In this document: in pieces, positions 15,117-20,233 of the stretch | How the letters are laid out: each line of letters begins with the position of its first letter | How positions within the stretch are numbered: the stretch's first letter is position 1 | Assembly: GCA_036009105.1 (NCBI GenBank) | Contig: DASYMJ010000072.1 | Coordinates: forward strand, 1-20,233 | Source: JAFAVZ01 sp036009105 | GTDB lineage: Bacteria; Acidobacteriota; Thermoanaerobaculia; Gp7-AA8 | Length of the DNA: 20,233 nt | Direction of reading: 5' to 3' | Position numbers and translations under genes: made by a program | Notes under the pieces: model-generated | What the model was told of the DNA's origin: nothing | Database searches by the model: none | Seen by the model: only the letters and a program-made list of their open reading frames with translations

Positions 15117-15827
15117 ATGACCTGGTTTTTGCTCGAGGCCGAGCCGCGGCCGGACCTGACCCATCTCGACGATGTCGACCTCGTCGTGCCGGCCGCGCTG
15201 TGCGAGCGCCTCATCGCGCGCTACAGCGAGCCGGGCGACGTGGTCCTCGATCCGTTCGCCGGCTACGGCACCACGCTGCTGGCCGCGCGGAAGCTCGGCC
15301 GCCACGCCATCGGCATCGAGCTGGACGAGGCCCGCTTCGAGCACCTCCGGGGCAGCGACCAGCCGGCGGCGGGCGGCGGGCAGGAGCACCTCGCACCGGC
15401 GGCCTGCTCGCCGCGCGCTGCCCGCTCCTCGCCGAAAATCGAGGTGCTGCACGGCAACGCGCTGGAGCTCGACCTCCCGCCGTTCGACCTCCTCCTCACT
15501 TCGCCTCCGTACTGGGATCCGGCGGGCGCCGCGTTCGCCGGCTACGCGCGTCCGGACGAGGGTTACGACGCTCATCTCCAGGTGTGGCGCCGGCTGCTGG
15601 GGCGCTTCCGCGGGAGCATCCGCGAAGGGGGCCACATCATCCTCCTGCTGCCGAACATCGTGATCGACGGCCGGTTCCATCCGCTGGCCTGGGACGTGGC
15701 GCGGCTGCTGGCCGAGAGGTTCGCCCTGGAGCGCGAGCTCATCGCCTGCTGCACCTCGCCGCCGCCCGGCGCCGCGCGGTATGGGGAGCATTTGTATTGC
15801 GTGGTGGCTACAATGCGCCGCCCATGA
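15117..15827 (+). CDS. SAM-dependent DNA methyltransferase-like protein (permuted motif order, orphan)
   Basis: A 236-residue Rossmann methyltransferase. DPFAGYGTTLLAARKLG, then IGIELD (about 45-70), is motif I with the acidic SAM-ribose end, and LLTSPPYWDP (about 127-135) is a motif IV of the SPPY type used by amino-methyltransferases (N6-adenine or N4-cytosine, or tRNA guanosine enzymes of the TRM11 group). SAM motif first and SPPY second is the reverse of the common N4/N6 (beta) class. A Pro/Ala/Gly-rich linker (about 76-106) separates them. No target-recognition domain and no restriction endonuclease are visible. The ATG at 15117 is 5 bp after yceI, and the stop overlaps the next start as ATGA, so expression is tied to sulfate activation. 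DNA versus RNA as substrate is undecided. Confidence 0.85.
   Translation: MTWFLLEAEPRPDLTHLDDVDLVVPAALCERLIARYSEPGDVVLDPFAGYGTTLLAARKLGRHAIGIELDEARFEHLRGSDQPAAGGGQEHLAPAACSPRAARSSPKIEVLHGNALELDLPPFDLLLTSPPYWDPAGAAFAGYARPDEGYDAHLQVWRRLLGRFRGSIREGGHIILLLPNIVIDGRFHPLAWDVARLLAERFALERELIACCTSPPPGAARYGEHLYCVVATMRRP
15809..15814 (+). promoter_or_regulatory. -10-like TACAAT before the ATP sulfurylase/APS kinase start
   Basis: TACAAT lies inside the end of the methyltransferase gene and ends 9 nt before the ATG at 15824. It could be an internal promoter giving a near-leaderless message, in addition to coupled translation through the ATGA overlap. No clear -35 is present. Confidence 0.35.
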
Positions 15828-17473
15828 GTCTGATCGACCTGCTCATCCCCGCGGAAGAGCTTCCCGATGCGATGCGCCACGCCGGCACGCTGCGCTCCAT
15901 CCAGCTCTCCGACCGCGCCGTGTGCGATCTCGAGCTGCTCGCCACCGGCGCGTTCTCGCCGCTGGACCGCTTCCTCTCCGAGGCGGATTACCGGTCCGTG
16001 GTGGAGACGATGCGCCTCGCGGACGGCACGCTCTTCCCCCTCCCCATCACTTTGCCGGTCGCGGAGGACGTCCGCGCCGGCGAGGAGCTCGCGCTGCGCA
16101 ATGCGAAGAACGACCTGCTGGCCATCCTGCGCGTGGAGGAGACGTACGCGTGGGATCGCGAGGAATTCGCGCAAAAGGTATTGGGCACGACGGACGTGCG
16201 CCATCCCCTGGTGGCGGAGCTGCAGCGGTGGGGGAGGACGAACATCAGCGGCCCGCTGCGCGTGCTGCGCCTGCCCACGCCGCCCGACTTTCGCGAGCTG
16301 CGGCGCACCCCGGCCGAGGTGCGGGCGCTGCTGGCGCGGACGGGCCGGGAGAACGTCGTCGCCTTCCAGACGCGCAACCCGCTCCATCGCGTGCACGAGG
16401 AGATGACCCGCCGCGCCATCGAGCAGGTGGATGGCGTGCTGCTGCTGCACCCCTCGGTGGGCATGACCAAGCCGGGCGACGTCGACCACTACACGCGCGT
16501 CCGCACCTACCGCGCCGTCGCCGCGCACTACGATCCCGATCGCATCGTCCTCTCCCTGCTGCCGCTGGCCATGCGCATGGCCGGGCCGCGCGAGGCGCTG
16601 TGGCACGCCATCATCCGCCGCAACTTTGGCGCGAATCACTTCATCGTCGGCCGCGATCACGCCAGCCCCGGCTCCGGCTTCTACGGCCCCTTCGATGCGC
16701 AGGAGCTGGTCAAACGACATGAGGACGAGATCGGCGTGCGGATGATGGCCTTCGACGAGATGGTCTACATCCCCGGGCAGCGCCGCTACGAAGAGCGCTC
16801 GAAAGTGCCGCCGGGCAGCGAGACGATCACCCTCTCCGGCACGCAGGTGCGCCACAAGCTGGCCGCCGGCGAGCCGCTGCCGGAGTGGTTCACCCGCCCG
16901 GACGTCGCCGCGATCCTGGCCGACAACTATCCCCCCCGCAACCGCCAGGGCTTCTGCATCTGGATGACCGGCCTGAGCGGCTCGGGCAAGTCGACGACGG
17001 CGGACCTGCTCATGCCGCTGCTGATGGAGCGCGGCCGCCGCGTCACCCTCCTCGACGGCGACGTCGTCCGCACCCATCTCTCCAGGGGCCTCGGCTTCAG
17101 CCGGGAAGACCGCGACGCGAACATCCTGCGCATCGGCTTCGTCGCGTCGGAGATCGTGCGCCACGGCGGCGCGGTGGTCTGCGCCGCGGTGAGCCCGTTC
17201 CGGGCCACGCGGGAGAGCGTGCGGGCCATGGTCGGCGCCGAGCAGTTCCTGGAGGTCTTCGTCGACACGCCGCTCGACGTCTGCGAGGAGCGCGATCCGA
17301 AGGGGATGTACGCCCAGGCCCGCCGCGGCGAGATCAAAGGCTTCACCGGCATCGACGACCCTTACGAGGCGCCCCAGCAGCCGGAGCTCACGCTCGATAC
17401 GGTCGGCGTGTCGGCCGAGGAGAACGCGCGGCGGATCATCGAGGTGCTGCGGGAGCGGGGCCTGGTCAGCTGA
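15824..17473 (+). CDS. Bifunctional ATP sulfurylase / APS kinase
   Basis: A 549-residue fusion carrying out both steps of sulfate activation: sulfate plus ATP to APS, then APS plus ATP to PAPS. Residues about 1-370 are a homomeric-type ATP sulfurylase with an N-terminal PUA-like part (ATGAFSPLDRFL), the active-site QTRNPLHR (182-189), GRDHASPG, and the late LSGTQVRHKL. Residues about 375-549 are APS kinase: P-loop GLSGSGKS (383-390), LDGDVVRTHLS, GFSREDRDANILRIGF, and the lid region DPKGMYAQARRGEIKGFTGIDDPYE. All expected motifs are present. The ATG at 15824 overlaps the methyltransferase stop by four bases (ATGA); reading further upstream is an out-of-frame shadow of that gene. No sulfotransferase, PAPS reductase or sulfate transporter is in the window. 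The convergent pirin gene ends 5 bp away. Confidence 0.96.
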   Translation: MSLIDLLIPAEELPDAMRHAGTLRSIQLSDRAVCDLELLATGAFSPLDRFLSEADYRSVVETMRLADGTLFPLPITLPVAEDVRAGEELALRNAKNDLLAILRVEETYAWDREEFAQKVLGTTDVRHPLVAELQRWGRTNISGPLRVLRLPTPPDFRELRRTPAEVRALLARTGRENVVAFQTRNPLHRVHEEMTRRAIEQVDGVLLLHPSVGMTKPGDVDHYTRVRTYRAVAAHYDPDRIVLSLLPLAMRMAGPREALWHAIIRRNFGANHFIVGRDHASPGSGFYGPFDAQELVKRHEDEIGVRMMAFDEMVYIPGQRRYEERSKVPPGSETITLSGTQVRHKLAAGEPLPEWFTRPDVAAILADNYPPRNRQGFCIWMTGLSGSGKSTTADLLMPLLMERGRRVTLLDGDVVRTHLSRGLGFSREDRDANILRIGFVASEIVRHGGAVVCAAVSPFRATRESVRAMVGAEQFLEVFVDTPLDVCEERDPKGMYAQARRGEIKGFTGIDDPYEAPQQPELTLDTVGVSAEENARRIIEVLRERGLVS

Positions 17474-17485
17474 ATGATTCAGTTG
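17465..17485. terminator. Palindrome spanning two convergent stop codons (weak terminator candidate)
   Basis: CAGCTGAAT and ATTCAGTTG, centred on 17476, form 9-bp inverted arms with one mismatch (a G-U pair in RNA). They contain the TGA of the sulfurylase/kinase gene and flank the opposite pirin stop. There is no T-run on either side, so any role as an intrinsic terminator is weak, but it is the only candidate in the 5-bp gap between these convergent genes. Confidence 0.3.
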
Positions 17486-18366
17486 AACTTGCCGGCCTGG
17501 TAATCGCGGAACGCCTGCACGATCTCCTCGCGCGTGTTCATCACGAACGGCCCGTGCGCGACGACCGGCTCGCCGATCGGCGCTCCATGTCCATAAAGCA
17601 CCAGCGCCTCGGTGACGGCCTCGATGTCGACGCTGTCGCCGTCATCGTTCAGCTCCACCAGGCGGAAGTGCTCGACCTGCTGGCCGGCAACCCTGACCGC
17701 GCCGCGCACCACATACAGGAACACCGTGTGGGCGGCGGGGGCGGGCAACGTGACGCGTGCGCCGGGCTGCAAAGCGACGGTCATCATCGCGATGCCGATC
17801 AGTGATTCGATGGGACCCCTCACCCCCGGCTCCTCTCCCGGCCCGGCGGGGCGAGGGTGGCCGGAGGCCGGGTGAGGGGCTGCGCCGGAGATCACCTGGA
17901 TGCGCGCGCCGTCCTGATCGACGACGGGGATCTGATCCCGCTGCAGGCCGACGTAGCGCGGCTCCGTCATCTTCAGGCGGGAGGGGAGGTTCACCCACAG
18001 CTGCAGGATCTCCAGCGGCCCGCCCTGCTGGAGGAACTGGTGCGGGGAGATCTCCTCGTGCACCAGGCCGCGGCCGGCCGTCATCCACTGCACGCCGCCT
18101 TGGTTGATCACGCTCTGGTGGCCGCCGCTGTCCTTGTGGGCGAGCGAGCCCTCCACGATGAAGGTCACGGTCTCGAAGCCGCGATGCGGATGCGGCCCGA
18201 ACGGCAGGCCGCGGTTGTGCGGCGGGTAGACCTGCGGCCCGTGATGGTTGAGGAAGAGGAACGGATCGAGCTGCTCCATGCGCGGGTTCGGCAGCGGCCG
18301 GCGCGTTTCGAGCTCGCCGATGTCGTCGCGGGTGGCCGGATGTTGCCGGCGGACGGTGCGATTCAT
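17479..18366 (-). CDS. Pirin-family bicupin protein with an in-frame repeat insertion
   Basis: A 295-residue pirin. The N-terminal cupin has the metal-binding set: H59 and H61 in GPHPHRGFETVTF, then H103 and E105 in MTAGRGLVHEEI, matching the Fe ligands of human pirin. Bacterial pirins act as redox-linked regulators or quercetin 2,3-dioxygenases; the role here is unknown. The C-terminal cupin follows from about residue 190 (MMTVALQPGARVTLPAPA, FLYVVRGAVRV). Between the domains, residues about 164-183 are encoded by a palindromic repeat, adding a Pro/Gly-rich insert to a linker where relatives are short. The length is otherwise ordinary. It starts 3 bp after the stop of the diguanylate cyclase, so the two are co-transcribed. 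The start ATG gives the expected N-terminus. Confidence 0.93.
   Translation of the reverse strand: MNRTVRRQHPATRDDIGELETRRPLPNPRMEQLDPFLFLNHHGPQVYPPHNRGLPFGPHPHRGFETVTFIVEGSLAHKDSGGHQSVINQGGVQWMTAGRGLVHEEISPHQFLQQGGPLEILQLWVNLPSRLKMTEPRYVGLQRDQIPVVDQDGARIQVISGAAPHPASGHPRPAGPGEEPGVRGPIESLIGIAMMTVALQPGARVTLPAPAAHTVFLYVVRGAVRVAGQQVEHFRLVELNDDGDSVDIEAVTEALVLYGHGAPIGEPVVAHGPFVMNTREEIVQAFRDYQAGKFN
17816..17879. repeat. Palindromic repeat ('CCCCTCACCC' type) inside the pirin gene
   Basis: The 64-bp element has perfect 10-bp inverted ends, CCCCTCACCC (17816-17825) and GGGTGAGGGG (17870-17879), and a GC-rich interior with partial self-complementarity (CCCGGC...CTCTCCCGGCC against GGCCGGAGGCCGGG). It has the form of a dispersed intergenic palindrome common in GC-rich bacteria, whose translations often read 'PLTP..SPG'. 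Here it is read through in frame within the pirin coding sequence, giving a Pro/Gly/His-rich linker. Confidence 0.8.
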
Positions 18367-18369
18367 ACT

Positions 18370-20190
18370 TCAAGCCACTGCTAACTCGACCCGGTTCCGC
18401 CCGCCGGCCTTGGCGCGGTAGAGCACGTCGTCCGCGCGGCCGGCGATCTTCTCGATGGTGGTATCGGCCGAGCTCCACTCGGTGACGCCGAGGCTGATCG
18501 TCACTCGGAGCGAGGGGTCGATGTCGCTGTTGTCGGTCTTCTCCACCGCCGCGCGCAGCCGCTCGGCGACGTGCAGTGCGTCCTGCACGCGGGTGCCGGG
18601 CAGCAGCACCAGGAACTCCTCGCCGCCGGTCCGCCCGATGCGGTCGTTCGGGCGCAGCGCGGCGCGGCAGGCCTGGGCCACGCGCTGCAGCACGCGGTCG
18701 CCCGCGGCGTGGCCCCACGTGTCGTTGATGCGCTTGAAGTGATCGATGTCGAAGGCGACGATGGCGAACGGCTCGCCGCTCTCTTTGCTCTTCGTCAACT
18801 GCTCCTCGGAGGAAGCGAAGACGGCGCGCCGGTTCGGCAGCCGGGTCAGCTCGTCGGTCAGGGCCATGATGCGCATGCGGTGCGCATCGCGGACATGTTT
18901 GACCACCAGCCAGACCAGGATGAGGATCACCGCGCCGCCCAGGACCAGGATCACGGTCTGCAGGTTGCGGATGCGCGCCGCCGCCGCCCGTTCGCGCAGC
19001 AAGGCGCGGTTCTCCTGCTCCTTCTTCTCCGAGTCGAAGCGGACGCGCATGCTCGTGGTGTGCTCCTCGCGCAGCTTGTCCGCGAGCTGCTGCTGCAGCG
19101 CGGAGTGCTGGGTGCGCGCGCGGTAGGCGTCCTGCCAGCGGCCCGCATCGGCGTAGGCCAGCGCGAGCTCGTCCTCCGACTTCTCCAGGAAGCGGGTGTT
19201 CTTCTGCTGCTCGAAATAGACCCGGCTCGCATCGAGATCGGCAATCGCTTCGCTGACCCGTCCCAGCTTGCGGAAGGCGACGCCGCGCGACTGGCGCACG
19301 ATTGCGGCGCGCTCGACATCTTTCTCCGCCTGGAATTGCCGCAGGGCCTGATCGAACCAGGGCAGCGCCTCGGCCGCTCGGTTCATCTTGCCGAGCGTCA
19401 CGCCGATGGAGCGCTTCACGTACGCCGCTTCCCCTTTGCGCCCCAGCGACTCCTCCGTCTCCAGCGAGCGGCGATACCAGGTCAGCGCGCTCGGGTAGTC
19501 GCCTTTGCGCTCGAACGTGCTGCCGAGATTGAAGAGCGTGTCGGCGACGCTCGTCTTTGCGCCGGCCGCTATGTACTCGGGGAGGACCTGCTGGTAGTAC
19601 TCGATGGCCTTGTCGTACTGCGCCACCTTGGAGTCGGAGTAGATGTGCGCGATGTAGGAGAGGGCGATGCGGCGGCCGGCGTCGTTGCCGAGGGCGCGAT
19701 GCGTTTCGTAGGCCTGCTGGAGGTCCGCCAGCGCCTCGTTCATGTCGCCTCGCGAGTAGTGGAGGTAGCCGCTCTGCACCAGCGCATCGGCCAGCAGCAG
19801 GCGCTTCCCCATGCGCCGCGCCTCGGCCGCCGCGGTCGTGTAGTCGCGCAGGGCCTCGTCGAGGCGGCCGGCATTCTCCAGCGCGTTGCCGCGGCAGGCG
19901 AGGAGCTCGGCGCGCTGCCTGCCGAGGGCGAGGCCGGCCTCCGCCGCGGCGAGGGCGACGGCGGGGTCTTCGCTCCACCAGCACTTTTTCAGCAGCGCCT
20001 GGGCGCGGGTGGCGGCATCGGAGGGGAGGCGGAGAGCCTGTTCGAGCAGGCGCAGGGCGCTGGCGTCGTCGCCCGCTTCGTGCAGCTTCTCGGAGTCCGC
20101 CACGAGCGTGGGGGCGCTGCGCGGCTGCGCGACGGCCGGAACCGTGACGAGCAACGCGAGCGCAAAGCAGGCGCGGAGCGGTGTGGACAT
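18370..20190 (-). CDS. TPR-containing membrane diguanylate cyclase
   Basis: A 606-residue protein that makes c-di-GMP. A signal peptide (about 1-21, ending AVAQ) exports a TPR domain of about 30-360 (repeats such as GNALENAGRLDEALRDY, NLGSTFERKGDYPSALTWY, GVAFRKLGRVSEAIADL). A charged helical linker (about 365-410) leads to one transmembrane helix (413-430) and a cytoplasmic GGDEF domain with DELTRLPNRR, DIDHFKRINDTWGH and TGGEEF (522-526). RPND at 513-516 is the RxxD inhibitory site, so product feedback is expected. There is no EAL domain. The periplasmic TPRs suggest that a protein or peptide partner sets activity. A TATCCT box ends 11 nt before the ATG. It is first in an operon with pirin, 3 bp downstream. 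Confidence 0.94.
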   Translation of the reverse strand: MSTPLRACFALALLVTVPAVAQPRSAPTLVADSEKLHEAGDDASALRLLEQALRLPSDAATRAQALLKKCWWSEDPAVALAAAEAGLALGRQRAELLACRGNALENAGRLDEALRDYTTAAAEARRMGKRLLLADALVQSGYLHYSRGDMNEALADLQQAYETHRALGNDAGRRIALSYIAHIYSDSKVAQYDKAIEYYQQVLPEYIAAGAKTSVADTLFNLGSTFERKGDYPSALTWYRRSLETEESLGRKGEAAYVKRSIGVTLGKMNRAAEALPWFDQALRQFQAEKDVERAAIVRQSRGVAFRKLGRVSEAIADLDASRVYFEQQKNTRFLEKSEDELALAYADAGRWQDAYRARTQHSALQQQLADKLREEHTTSMRVRFDSEKKEQENRALLRERAAAARIRNLQTVILVLGGAVILILVWLVVKHVRDAHRMRIMALTDELTRLPNRRAVFASSEEQLTKSKESGEPFAIVAFDIDHFKRINDTWGHAAGDRVLQRVAQACRAALRPNDRIGRTGGEEFLVLLPGTRVQDALHVAERLRAAVEKTDNSDIDPSLRVTISLGVTEWSSADTTIEKIAGRADDVLYRAKAGGRNRVELAVA

Positions 20191-20233
20191 CGGATGCGAC
20201 GAGGATACACCGCGCTACAATTCGCGGAGGAGG
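20191..20233. promoter_or_regulatory. Divergent promoter region at the right edge
   Basis: Leftward, TATCCT (20202-20207) ends 11 nt before the diguanylate cyclase ATG. Rightward, TACAAT (20216-20221) is followed by GGAGGAGG (20226-20233), a strong Shine-Dalgarno that indicates a rightward gene starting just beyond the edge. The two -10 candidates are 8 bp apart, so the promoters overlap and are probably coordinated. The start codon of the right-hand gene is not visible. Confidence 0.5.

Noticed and set aside
15200..15823. Possible N-terminal extension of ATP sulfurylase/APS kinase
   Set aside because: This part is an out-of-frame shadow of the methyltransferase gene; the ATG at 15824 starts the family N-terminus.
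17642..19984. Long minus-strand frame spanning pirin and the diguanylate cyclase
   Set aside because: Off-frame reading of both genes, Arg/Pro/Ala-rich and without motifs; the true frames carry GGEEF and pirin ligands.

Overview
This is a GC-rich (roughly 70%) bacterial chromosomal window. The gene content suggests a soil or sediment bacterium, possibly Acidobacteriota (for example Thermoanaerobaculia or Vicinamibacteria). The points in favour are a PknB-type Ser/Thr kinase fused to a TolB-like/TPR sensor, a fused ATP sulfurylase/APS kinase, very tight gene packing, -10-like boxes almost on top of start codons, and dispersed palindromic repeats of the 'TGTCATCCTGA' and 'CCCCTCACCC' kinds. The lineage is an inference with modest confidence; there is no rRNA or other marker here. 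I see no phage, IS transposase, CRISPR array, tRNA or rRNA.

Layout. (1) 1-4320 is a surface-polysaccharide block: a GT-C membrane glycosyltransferase (partial, leaving the left edge), a divergent GT2 transferase, then a leftward operon gmd - GT-A-like remnant - GT4 transferase. (2) 4453-7188 is a large receptor-type Ser/Thr kinase with a TolB-like region and TPRs. (3) 7189-8067 is a lower-GC, less ordered patch with a decayed nucleotidyltransferase pair and a small six-cysteine secreted protein with its own promoter and strong ribosome binding site. (4) 8068-12401 is a c-di-GMP/cupredoxin module: leftward cupredoxin, GGDEF-EAL sensor and a broken NHL-type gene, with a divergent outer-membrane barrel gene. 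(5) 12411-14522 holds a dispersed palindromic repeat and two tandem luciferase-like monooxygenase genes, the distal one ending inside the repeat. (6) 14569-17473 is a rightward operon: YceI, a solitary SAM-dependent DNA-methyltransferase-like protein, and the bifunctional ATP sulfurylase/APS kinase. (7) 17479-20190 is a leftward operon: a TPR-GGDEF diguanylate cyclase followed 3 bp later by a pirin that carries an in-frame palindromic repeat. A rightward gene starts just past the right edge.

How the parts may work together. GMD supplies GDP-4-keto-6-deoxymannose for a glycan assembled by the neighbouring transferases. The cupredoxin, GGDEF-EAL enzyme and porin probably form one envelope-sensing unit that changes c-di-GMP in response to a periplasmic redox or metal signal. 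Both c-di-GMP enzymes keep catalytic motifs and an RxxD product-inhibition site. No single locus looks like a wholly new defence or biosynthetic system. The most unusual features are repeats built into protein-coding sequence (pirin and monooxygenase), the cupredoxin/c-di-GMP/porin module, and the permuted orphan methyltransferase translationally coupled to sulfate activation.
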